DNA of 63,887 nt from Singulisphaera sp. GP187 (GTDB taxonomy: Bacteria; Planctomycetota; Planctomycetia; Gemmatales; Gemmataceae), in the NCBI GenBank assembly GCA_945905925.1, contig CAMDQN010000019.1, positions 1 through 63,887 on the forward strand, given 5' to 3'. Under the pieces are notes generated by a model that did not search any database, was not told the origin of the DNA, and saw only the letters and a program-made list of their open reading frames with translations. Both the position numbers and the translations under genes were made by a program. Below, one piece after another: positions 1-6,995 of this stretch. Every line of letters begins with the position of its first letter. The first letter of the stretch is position 1.

Positions 1-161
1 AATAACTCCTTGTCTTGAAGCGACTTGCCACCGTTGATATTTCGGACTCCTCGGCACTTGAAGAGCCAAATTTCTCAAGGACACCTGGCACTTTCGAGCG
101 GTTTTCACCGCATTTTCACAGGCCACGCGCAAACCATGTCGTGGACCCCCTCGTCGTCTTC

Positions 162-207
162 CGCCGCTTGCGGCATCGCGTCAATGCTCGCGAAGCCGCA
201 AGCGGCG
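162..207. repeat. 13-bp inverted repeat downstream of the DUF2330 gene
   Basis: Arms 162-174 and 195-207 are perfect complements (cgccgcttgcggc / gccgcaagcggcg) around a 20-nt loop. The element ends 16 nt from the stop of the minus-strand DUF2330 gene, so it may fold as a 3' stem-loop. The right arm with its left flank (tgctcgcgaagccgcaagcg) resembles a solitary arm at about 21497-21520, just after the cysteine desulfurase stop. The rest of 1-222 shows no gene I can support. Confidence 0.7.
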
Positions 208-222
208 AAACCAGCAGGCCAA

Positions 223-1428
223 TCACATCCGGCGCACCACGCGCCACAACAGTAGGCCGCCCACGACCAGCGCGATTGGCACTCCATAGTACACCGCCCC
301 GTGCCACCACGGGGTGATGATCACTTCACGCGTCGTCCAGACAATGATCGGCGGGCGCTCCACACGCGATTGGTCCGCGGCCTTCTCGAAATACACCTCG
401 TCGGTGCCCGGGCGCGGCGACGAACGGTCCTCGAACTCGGTCAGCCACCAACCCTCCGGCGCCGGCGGCGTGCGAGTCACGAGCATTCCGTCAGCGCCGG
501 GCACGCTGGTGACCGCCGACAACCTGAACGCTTCGCTTTGGCGGTTGCTCTCCACGGGACCGGACCACACCACCTGACCCGGCCACGGCTTCGCGCCGTC
601 GCCGAACTTCCCCGCGAACCGCGCCGGCGCCGCGAGGAACACTCGCAGCGTTCGCGGCAGCGGGTTGTTGACCGCGACTTCGGTTTCCGGCTCGCGGTAC
701 GGATAAAATGGCTTCTCCGCCTTGAACGACATGCGTATCGGCTTCGCGCGCAGGTCGTACTGACCCGGCCCGCTGACAGGTTGCGCGCCCGACGCGATCT
801 TGAACGCGGTCAGACACCACTCCGTTTCCACGTACCGTTCGAGCCACTTCGCGAGTGCCGGCGACGACTGATACCGGTGCTTCGCGAGCCACTTCGTCAG
901 TTCGGCCGCGCCGTGCGCCGCGTCCTCGCCGTCGCCGCGCCGAAAGATGAGTACGGTCGCGTCGTAGTCGCCCACGCGCTTTTGTTCCAGTACCTCGACG
1001 CCGCCCTTCGCCCGCGGTGCGGCTGACTTGTCCATCCCGGCGGCCGGTGCGCTCTCCGAGGGCATGTCGCGGGCACACCCGAAGCCGAAGTCCCGTTTTA
1101 CATCGCGGACCACTTCGCGGTACTCGTACTTCGCCGCGGTCACCGTCGCGAGTTCGTTGAACAGGTACTCGTTCGCGACCTCCAGTTCCGGCTGGGTCGG
1201 AGTGGGAACCAGGAACCCGAAGTCCGCGCTGGTGCTGTTGAACGTCGCACGGCGGATGAAGTGTTCGGTTTTGGTCTTTTCGTCCCACACGATGTACGCG
1301 GCCTCGTCCGACACATCGACGCGCTCACCGTGGTGCGGCGCGACCCCGCACCCGGCAGCCTCGTCCGCGCGGCTTCCCAACCAGAGTGCCACCGCGAGCA
1401 GAGTTAGGGCGAAGAGCAAGCGGGTCAT
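223..1428 (-). CDS. DUF2330 family exported membrane protein
   Basis: The 401-aa protein opens with a signal peptide (MTRLLFALTLLAVALWLG) followed by AAGCGVAPHHGERVDVSDEA, the cysteine-containing start typical of DUF2330 proteins. The FLVPTPTQPEL stretch is also typical of the family. The C-terminus has one membrane segment (ALVVGGLLLWRV) ending in a basic tail, so most of the protein should be outside the cytoplasm and anchored at its C-terminal end. The start at 1428 is chosen because an upstream extension has no signal sequence and because its ATGA overlaps the stop of the preceding small gene. Function of the family is unknown. Confidence 0.8.
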   Translation of the reverse strand: MTRLLFALTLLAVALWLGSRADEAAGCGVAPHHGERVDVSDEAAYIVWDEKTKTEHFIRRATFNSTSADFGFLVPTPTQPELEVANEYLFNELATVTAAKYEYREVVRDVKRDFGFGCARDMPSESAPAAGMDKSAAPRAKGGVEVLEQKRVGDYDATVLIFRRGDGEDAAHGAAELTKWLAKHRYQSSPALAKWLERYVETEWCLTAFKIASGAQPVSGPGQYDLRAKPIRMSFKAEKPFYPYREPETEVAVNNPLPRTLRVFLAAPARFAGKFGDGAKPWPGQVVWSGPVESNRQSEAFRLSAVTSVPGADGMLVTRTPPAPEGWWLTEFEDRSSPRPGTDEVYFEKAADQSRVERPPIIVWTTREVIITPWWHGAVYYGVPIALVVGGLLLWRVVRRM

Positions 1429-1679
1429 CGGTCCTCTCCGCTGAGTCGGAACGGGATGAACAGCGGTTCGTGGTCCACGTCGTCGCCGTGGCACCCATGC
1501 GCGAACAGCGGCAGCGCGAGCGCGACCACGACGAAGAACCAAAAGATCAGAGGACAGAGGACAGAGAACAGCGGACAGAGTAGAAACCTGCGACCTTTGC
1601 TTGTCTGTCCTCTGTCCTCTGTCCTCTGTCCTCTGATCAGGGGGCTTACGCCCCCCGCTCGCCTCAGAAGAGTCCTCAC
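1425..1679 (-). CDS. Small membrane protein with repeat-derived N-terminus
   Basis: This 84-codon frame starts at a GTG that overlaps the stop of the esterase gene (GTGA) and ends overlapping the ATG of the DUF2330 gene (ATGA), so it forms a coupled three-gene chain. The C-terminal ~40 residues look genuine: a membrane segment (FWFFVVVALALPLFAHG) and then an acidic tail. The N-terminal ~40 residues are the translation of an inverted repeat (RRAGGVSPL from one repeat arm, then RGQRTEDRGQ from hexamer repeats). An internal GTG at 1529 would give a 34-aa product without most of the repeat. I do not recognise a family. Confidence 0.45.
   Translation of the reverse strand: MRTLLRRAGGVSPLIRGQRTEDRGQTSKGRRFLLCPLFSVLCPLIFWFFVVVALALPLFAHGCHGDDVDHEPLFIPFRLSGEDR
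1545..1667. repeat. Inverted repeat with ctgtcc hexamer arms plus solitary family-b arm
   Basis: The left arm 1545-1580 (gatcagaggacagaggacag...) and right arm 1605-1638 (...ctgtcctctgatc) are complementary hexamer tracts. Immediately after lies 1639-1667, a single copy of the 'cttacgccccccgctcgcc' arm that is found as complete pairs at 28557-28641 and 52243-52346. It lies between the esterase stop and the membrane-coding part of the small gene. Confidence 0.75.
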
Positions 1680-2602
1680 TTCTTCTCCTTGCCCTTCAAG
1701 TGCGTGTCGAGAAACGTCACCGCGGTGTTCAGGCTCTTCGTGAACGCGCGACCGTTCCAGCCGTGACCCTCGCCGAACAGCGTGACCAGTTCGACGGTCG
1801 CGCCCGCGTCCTGGAGCTTCTTGTGCAGCGACTCCGAATGCGTCACCGGCACGACCACATCGAACGTGCCGTGGAGCATCAGGATCGGCGGCGCGCTCTT
1901 CGAGACGTAGGTGACCGGCGACGCCTTCTTGTACACTTCCTTATCGGTCTTCGCGGCCTTGCCGAACACTGGCACGAGGAACGCGTCTTCAATGGCAACG
2001 GTTTTGTACAGTGTCAAATCGGTTGGGCCAAAGAAGTCTACCACGCACTGCACGCGCGAGCTTTCCGAGGTGTTGCTGCCGGCGTCCCAGCCGTCCACCT
2101 TGTCCGCGAGTCCGAGCAAGAGCGAAAGGTGCCCCCCGGCCGAGAACCCGCCGGCCGCGAACTTGTCGCGGTCGATGCCGTAGCCCTTCGCGTTGGCGCG
2201 CAGGAACCGCACCGCGGCGCGTGCGTCCTGAATCTGCGCCGGGAACGGGTGCTTCGGCGCGAGCCGGTAGCTCACCGACGCGACCACGTACCCGCGAGCC
2301 GCCACTTCTTCGATCAGACTCGGGCCGATCTTCCCGTCCTTGCCCTTATCCCCGATGGACAGGTCTTTGCGGTTCCCGCCGATCCACGCGCCACCGTGGA
2401 ATAGCACGACGCACGGGTACGACCCGCCCACCTTCGGCATCGCGAGGTCGAGGTACAACTTCTCCTTGTCGATGGTGTCGTACACCACGTTCCGTTCGAT
2501 CTTCACCGTACTCGGCGTGTGCGGAGCGGGCGCCTGTTCCGCGCCGCGCGCGACGGGGGAAATGAGCAGACTGACCGCCAGCGATAACAATGGGCGCGTC
2601 AT
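1676..2602 (-). CDS. Exported alpha/beta hydrolase (acetylesterase / BD-FAE-like)
   Basis: The 308-aa protein has an N-terminal signal peptide (LLSLAVSLLISPVARGA). The alpha/beta-hydrolase pieces are in order: oxyanion-hole HGGAW (69-73), nucleophile elbow GFSAGG (Ser154), a late Asp in TFDVVVP and the catalytic His in GEGHGW near the C-terminus. This layout is that of carboxylesterases acting on acetyl or feruloyl groups of plant polysaccharides. It is probably secreted and heads the chain with the small membrane protein and the DUF2330 gene. Substrate is not deducible. Confidence 0.85.
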   Translation of the reverse strand: MTRPLLSLAVSLLISPVARGAEQAPAPHTPSTVKIERNVVYDTIDKEKLYLDLAMPKVGGSYPCVVLFHGGAWIGGNRKDLSIGDKGKDGKIGPSLIEEVAARGYVVASVSYRLAPKHPFPAQIQDARAAVRFLRANAKGYGIDRDKFAAGGFSAGGHLSLLLGLADKVDGWDAGSNTSESSRVQCVVDFFGPTDLTLYKTVAIEDAFLVPVFGKAAKTDKEVYKKASPVTYVSKSAPPILMLHGTFDVVVPVTHSESLHKKLQDAGATVELVTLFGEGHGWNGRAFTKSLNTAVTFLDTHLKGKEKK

Positions 2603-2718
2603 GGGGGGGGAATTCCGGGCCGGTTAATGAATGTGGGTATTCTACTCACTGTCCGCGTTCCCGCGCCACGGGAATCCGCCGCGCCAGCGGCTGAAACAGG
2701 AGCGAACAGGGTGATTTT

Positions 2719-2830
2719 GTAGGGTGGGACAAGGCTTTGCGCAGGCCCACCAGCGCTGAACTACAGCACTGGCGTCGTTCGTTGCTGGTATCGCCGCGGT
2801 GGGCCTGCGCAAAGCCTTGTCCCACCCTAC
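2719..2830. repeat. Perfect 33-bp inverted repeat (family d)
   Basis: Arms 2719-2751 (starting gtagggtgggacaaggcttt) and 2798-2830 are perfect 33-bp complements with a 46-nt loop. The right end is 3 nt from the stop codon of the DUF1080 gene (2834). A diverged solitary arm of the same family is at 45044-45072. The remainder of 2603-2718 shows no gene. Confidence 0.9.
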
Positions 2831-2833
2831 GAA

Positions 2834-3592
2834 CTACTTCACGGCCCGAATCTTCACGTTGCGGAACGCGGTCGGGCCGTGGTCCGTCTGGACCATGAAC
2901 GAACCGGTCGCGGTCTCCTTCTTCCCCCAGTTCCCGCCGGTCGGGGTCTTCACTTCCACGTTCTCGTGGATCACCTCACCATTCAGTGTCGCCTTCACCA
3001 TCACCGCGCTTGCGGTCTTCTCGCCCTTCGCGTCGAACCTGGGTGCCTTCCACACTGCGGTCAGCGTTTGCCACTCGCCTGGGGCCTTCGCCGCGTTCAC
3101 CTTCGGCGGAACGCCCTTGTCGAGATAGCCACCTTTTTCGAGATTCGCGCGTGGGTAGATGCCGCCCATGTCGCTACCGGTCAGCTCCTTCTTGCTGCCA
3201 AAACTGTCGAAAATCTGGATCTCGTAGACCTCGTGAAACTTGATCCCGGCGTTGGAACCTTTCGCGAGGAGGAACTCGACGTGGACCTCGCAATCGCCGA
3301 ACGCTTCCTTCGTGATGAGGTTGGGAAGTCGCCCGGTTTCGCCATTGACCCACACCTTCCCGCCGTCCTTCTTGTCGGCCTTCAGGCGCACGTCGGCTTT
3401 GCCCTTCGCGTCGGGCGCGAGCTTCACCTCGTCGGTGACGATCCACTTATCATCGACCTTCTTCCACACGTCCGGCTTCATCAGGTCGATCCAGCCATCG
3501 GCCTTCGCGTTGGCCGTTTTCTTCGGCTCCTCGGCGTTCGCGGCCAAGGCTCCAAACACCGTAACAAGCGCGACGGCAAACCGGATTCGCAT
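2834..3592 (-). CDS. Secreted DUF1080 (3-keto-disaccharide hydrolase-like) protein
   Basis: A 252-aa protein with signal peptide MRIRFAVALVTVFGALAANA. The mature part begins GWIDLMKPDVWKKVDDKW and contains the DUF1080 jelly-roll signatures: GRLPNLITKEAFGDCEVHVE, GSNAGIKFHEVYEIQIFDS, and a C-terminal TGSFMVQTDHGPTAFRNVKI. The family is a concanavalin-like fold abundant in planctomycetes and annotated as carbohydrate-related hydrolases. The start at 3592 has a good GGAGAAG ribosome site; a longer reading lacks a signal peptide. It is divergent from the lactonase gene, with the 110-bp gap presumably holding both promoters. Confidence 0.85.
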   Translation of the reverse strand: MRIRFAVALVTVFGALAANAEEPKKTANAKADGWIDLMKPDVWKKVDDKWIVTDEVKLAPDAKGKADVRLKADKKDGGKVWVNGETGRLPNLITKEAFGDCEVHVEFLLAKGSNAGIKFHEVYEIQIFDSFGSKKELTGSDMGGIYPRANLEKGGYLDKGVPPKVNAAKAPGEWQTLTAVWKAPRFDAKGEKTASAVMVKATLNGEVIHENVEVKTPTGGNWGKKETATGSFMVQTDHGPTAFRNVKIRAVK

Positions 3593-3702
3593 AGGACTTC
3601 TCCGAATGGTAGTTTTCGTTACCCGATACGGACTGGGGTTATTATCATCAACCCGCTTCCCCATCGGGGGAATCGTTTTCTCGTCAAATGGGAGACTCTC
3701 CA

Positions 3703-4800
3703 ATGTTACTCACGCGTTTCGCTCTGGTCGCCGCGCTGGTCGCGGTCGGGTCCGCGGCTTCGGCCGCCGAACACTGGGTGTACCTCGGCGTGTACACCGG
3801 CAAAACTGAAAAAGACAGCAAGGGCATCTACCGGGCGAAGTTCGACGACGCGACCGGCAAGATGACCGAACCGGAACTCGCGGCCGAAATGGGCAGCCCG
3901 TCGTTCGTCGCGATCTCGGCCAACAAGAAGTTCCTGTACGCGGTCGGCGAAGGCGGCGGCAAAGAGGGCGGCGCGGTGGTCGCGTTCGCGCTCGACGCCA
4001 AGACCGGCGCACTGACGAAACTGAACGAGGACAAGAGCGGCGGCGGTGGCCCGTGCCACATCGCGGTCAGCCCGAAGGGCGACGCGGTCGCGATCGCGAA
4101 CTACGGTGGCGGCAGCACGTGTGTGTTCGCGGTCGGGACCGATGGCAAACTCGGCAAGCGGATCGGATTCGTTCAGCACAAGATGGGCGCGAAGGCTCCA
4201 CACGGACACTGCTGCGCGTTCGACGCGAGCGGCACGACCGTGTTCACCGTGGACCTCGGACTCGACAAGGTGAAGGCGTTCAAGATCGACGCGGTAAAGG
4301 GCTTAGTGGAAGAAGAATCGAAGGACGTGGCGACGCCGGCCGGGAGCGGCCCGCGACACATCGCGGTCGCCCCGGACGGGAAGTTCGCCTATGTGTGCGG
4401 CGAACTCGACTCCACCGTGAACGTGATCGACAACGGTAAGGTGGTGCAGTCGCTCTCCACGCTGCCCGCGCCGACGAAGGGCAACTCCACGGCGGAGTGC
4501 ATCCTGTCGCCGAACGGCAAGTTCGTGTACGTGTCGAACCGCGGGCACAACAGCATCGCGGTGTTCAAGGTGGGCGAGGACCGCAAGTTGACTGCGGCCG
4601 GGCACATCACCGGCGACATCAAGACGCCGCGTAACTTCAACATCGACCCGTCGGGCAAGTGGATGCTGATCGCGAGCCAGGCCGGTGAGAAGGTCGGCGT
4701 GTGGGAACTCGACGCGAAGACCGGTGGCGCGAAGGAAACCGGCACCACGGTGAAGGTGAGCAAGTGCGTGTGCGTGAAGTTCGTCCCGGTTGCCAAGTAG
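3703..4800 (+). CDS. Exported lactonase-family beta-propeller protein
   Basis: The 365-aa product has a signal peptide (MLLTRFALVAALVAVGSAASAAE) followed by repeated propeller blades of the 6-phosphogluconolactonase (Pgl/YbhE) family. Recurrent blade motifs are HIAVSPKGDAVAIANYGGG, PHGHCCAFDASGTTVF, GPRHIAVAPDGKFAYV, ECILSPNGKFVYVSNRGHNSIAVF and PRNFNIDPSGKWMLIA. A periplasmic location argues against cytosolic phosphogluconolactonase duty and for a role on extracytoplasmic sugar lactones. The start at 3703 is preceded by GGGAG at good spacing. The gene converges on the repeat protein at 4865. Confidence 0.85.
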   Translation: MLLTRFALVAALVAVGSAASAAEHWVYLGVYTGKTEKDSKGIYRAKFDDATGKMTEPELAAEMGSPSFVAISANKKFLYAVGEGGGKEGGAVVAFALDAKTGALTKLNEDKSGGGGPCHIAVSPKGDAVAIANYGGGSTCVFAVGTDGKLGKRIGFVQHKMGAKAPHGHCCAFDASGTTVFTVDLGLDKVKAFKIDAVKGLVEEESKDVATPAGSGPRHIAVAPDGKFAYVCGELDSTVNVIDNGKVVQSLSTLPAPTKGNSTAECILSPNGKFVYVSNRGHNSIAVFKVGEDRKLTAAGHITGDIKTPRNFNIDPSGKWMLIASQAGEKVGVWELDAKTGGAKETGTTVKVSKCVCVKFVPVAK

Positions 4801-4865
4801 TCTCAGGTCCGCAAGTCGAAAGACAGCAATTTGTCTTTCGACTTGGGACTTGCGGACCTGAGACT
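4799..4865. repeat. Inverted repeat bridging two convergent stop codons (family a)
   Basis: The left arm starting at 4799 (agtctcaggtccgcaagtcg) and the right arm ending at 4865 are complementary except for a 7-nt gap; the loop is about 6 nt. The left end overlaps the TAG of the lactonase gene and the right end contributes the first base of the opposing TGA complement. The core ggtccgcaagtcg recurs at 54917-55011. It probably works as a bidirectional terminator. Confidence 0.85.
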
Positions 4866-6034
4866 CATTTCTGAAGGATCGGCAGGTAGTTGTTCGGCAG
4901 TTGCAGCACGATGAGGCTCATGGCAGTGGCGTAGGCGGTGCCGTGAAAGTGGTCGGTCCAGGTGCCGCCGTTGGCGCGTGCGAGGAGTTCGTCGCGGATC
5001 GCGGGGAACCACGTGCGCCAGTAGTCGCCACCGGCCGACCACATCGCGAGCGCCGCGTAGTACTGGCCGTAGTAGTAGTGCGCCTGCGGCAGTTCGCGCT
5101 GGTTGAACTTGCGGTTGGGGATGAAGTTTTGCAGGTAGCGCAGGCCACGCTCGATGGCCTTGCCGTTCACGTTCTCGTCTTCGGGGATGCTCGCGCTGTA
5201 CAGCCCGACGACCGCCGCGGCGGTGCGGGCGAACGCGCTGCCTACCTGCGTCCCCCCCTTGAAATAGCTGAACCCGCCGTCGGCCAGTTGACACTCGCGG
5301 ATATACTTCGCCCCCTTACGAACAAACTCTTTGCGGACAAGCACGCCCGCGTTACGAGCGGCCCGCAACGCCATCATGAGCGCAACCGTCACCGACACGT
5401 CGGCATACGGGTCGTTCGGAACATACCGCCATCCGCCCTCGTTGTTCTGCGCGGCGGTCGCGAACGCGGTCGCCTTTTCGAGCACCGCGCGCACCCGCTT
5501 CTGCCGGAGTGCCTCCGGCATCATGCCGCACACCTCCGCGAGGAACAGGCTCGCGAACCCGTGGCTGTACATGGCGCTTGGCTGATTGCCCAGCCGCCCG
5601 AACTGGCCGTCGTTGGAAGTGAGGAAGCCGGGGTTCGTGCCGGTCACCAGTCCGGTAACGTAATCGACCACGCGGCTCACGTTCTTCCCGTACTTGCCGC
5701 GCCCAGGTTGGTGCCCGGCACCGAGGAGCGCCAGTCCGCCCAGACCGGTGATGCCCGCGGTGGCGCCGCCGATGCGCTCGCCGAACGACCCATCGGTCGC
5801 CTGACTCTGCGCGAGCAGCGCTAGCCCGCGATCGATGGCCGCTTGCGTGTCGGCGGTGATGAACTCGGCGCCGGTGTCGGAACGGGGGGCCGAGCGCGGC
5901 GCGCCGGGTCCGTCGGAGCGCGGCCCGCCGCCGGGCTGGGCGAACGCGGTCAGGTGAAGCGCGGCGACCGACCCGCTCACGGCCGTGGTTCGGAAGAAGT
6001 CGCGTCGCGACACGGATTGCAGGGGGTTACGCAT
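4865..6034 (-). CDS. Tat-exported squalene-cyclase/prenyltransferase-repeat protein
   Basis: The 389-aa protein starts with a twin-arginine-like leader (SRRDFFRTTAVSGSVAALHL). It then has helical-repeat motifs of the prenyltransferase / squalene oxidase superfamily: a QATDGSFGERIGG stretch, QNNEGGWRYVPNDPYADVSVT, and QLADGGFSYF. No DCxxD or DxDD-type cyclase motif is apparent, so it probably uses the alpha/alpha-barrel as a binding scaffold rather than cyclising terpenes. The start at 6034 is the first Met placing the Arg-Arg leader at the N-terminus. It follows the vWA operon, as such genes commonly do in planctomycetes. Confidence 0.75.
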   Translation of the reverse strand: MRNPLQSVSRRDFFRTTAVSGSVAALHLTAFAQPGGGPRSDGPGAPRSAPRSDTGAEFITADTQAAIDRGLALLAQSQATDGSFGERIGGATAGITGLGGLALLGAGHQPGRGKYGKNVSRVVDYVTGLVTGTNPGFLTSNDGQFGRLGNQPSAMYSHGFASLFLAEVCGMMPEALRQKRVRAVLEKATAFATAAQNNEGGWRYVPNDPYADVSVTVALMMALRAARNAGVLVRKEFVRKGAKYIRECQLADGGFSYFKGGTQVGSAFARTAAAVVGLYSASIPEDENVNGKAIERGLRYLQNFIPNRKFNQRELPQAHYYYGQYYAALAMWSAGGDYWRTWFPAIRDELLARANGGTWTDHFHGTAYATAMSLIVLQLPNNYLPILQK

Positions 6035-6055
6035 GTTCGGGAACCTGATGCCTTC

Positions 6056-6167
6056 CGTAGGCGCCGCTTGCCGAGCGGCACAACTTCGCATCTCGTTTTG
6101 CTTGGCGAATGTCCGCAAGACCCGAACGTGGGCTATCGCTTGCCGCTCGGCAAGCGCGGCACCTACG
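6056..6167. repeat. Inverted repeat, family c
   Basis: The left arm 6056-6080 (cgtaggcgccgcttgccgag...) and right arm 6141-6167 are complementary with a 2-nt gap, separated by a 60-nt spacer. Almost the same arms occur perfectly paired at 59354-59462 with an unrelated spacer. The element fills most of the gap between the Met/Pro-rich protein gene and the repeat-protein gene and ends 7 nt from a stop. Confidence 0.85.
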
Positions 6168-6173
6168 AAACAA

Positions 6174-6995
6174 TCACTTCTTCTCGGGCTTCGTGCCCTT
6201 GTCCGAGAGCGACGAGTAGTACAGCCGGAGTAGTTCCGCGTACTTCGGTGTGAAGTCTTCCTTGTAGTATTGCGACATCTGCTGGCGGAGCTTGTCCGGC
6301 AGGTGGCCCCACACGTCCTTCGACACATCCTCCTCGGACGGCGGCACCGCTTTGCCGGGACCGACCTTGCCCATCGGGTTCCCGCCGGTCGCGCCCATCG
6401 GTTCCTTCGGGTCTTTCGGCACGCCGCTCTTCTTCTCGTTGGGCTTTCCGGGGTCTTTCGCGTCGCCGCCCGGTTCCTTCTTGGTGTCCTGCATCGGATC
6501 GCCTTTGCGCGGCTTGCGCTCGCCCATCCCTCCCATGGGGGGCGGATCACTCATTCCCATTCCGTCCTTCGGCATCGGCATCATGGGCATCCCGTCTTTG
6601 TCCATCGGCATGCCATCTTTCATCATCGGATCTTTCATGTCGTTCATGCCCTTCTGGTCTTTCTCCTTGTCCTGATTCTTGTCGGGCTGCGGGGGCGGTG
6701 GGTTCTCTTGTTGGTTGATGAGCACGTCGATGTCGGACAGAATCTTGCTCTGCGTGTTGCGCGTGTCAGTGCCGGTGTCGGTCTTCGCGAGTTTGTCACC
6801 GACCTCCTTCGAGTTGTCGATGATGCGCTTCACGGTGACGGCCGGGTCTTCGGCCTTCGCGGTCGGAATCGGGTCGCGGGTGCCATCGGGCCGAACCTCG
6901 CGCGGCGGTGGTGCAACGGGCAACTCGGCCCGCGCCCGCGAGCTTGCAAGCGAAGCCGCCGCGACGAACAGCACAACAAACGACAACCGGTTCAT
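6174..6995 (-). CDS. Exported low-complexity Met/Pro/Lys-rich protein
   Basis: The 273-aa protein has a signal peptide (MNRLSFVVLFVAAASLASSRARA), a short helical region (about 50-95) and a long central low-complexity stretch rich in Met, Asp, Pro, Gly and Lys (MKDGMPMDKDGMPMMPM). The C-terminal helical segment (DKLRQQMSQYYKEDFTPKYAELLRLYYSS) is the most structured part and resembles tail segments of proteins co-encoded with planctomycete BatA/vWA genes. It overlaps the upstream DUF4175-like gene by ATGA, so the two are translationally coupled. Function unknown; a periplasmic accessory of the vWA complex is inferred from context only. Confidence 0.65.
   Translation of the reverse strand: MNRLSFVVLFVAAASLASSRARAELPVAPPPREVRPDGTRDPIPTAKAEDPAVTVKRIIDNSKEVGDKLAKTDTGTDTRNTQSKILSDIDVLINQQENPPPPQPDKNQDKEKDQKGMNDMKDPMMKDGMPMDKDGMPMMPMPKDGMGMSDPPPMGGMGERKPRKGDPMQDTKKEPGGDAKDPGKPNEKKSGVPKDPKEPMGATGGNPMGKVGPGKAVPPSEEDVSKDVWGHLPDKLRQQMSQYYKEDFTPKYAELLRLYYSSLSDKGTKPEKK

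Noticed and set aside
1545-1640. Hexamer tract ctgtcc/aggaca as a possible CRISPR or simple microsatellite
   Set aside because: No spacers between units; the two tracts are complementary arms of one inverted repeat.
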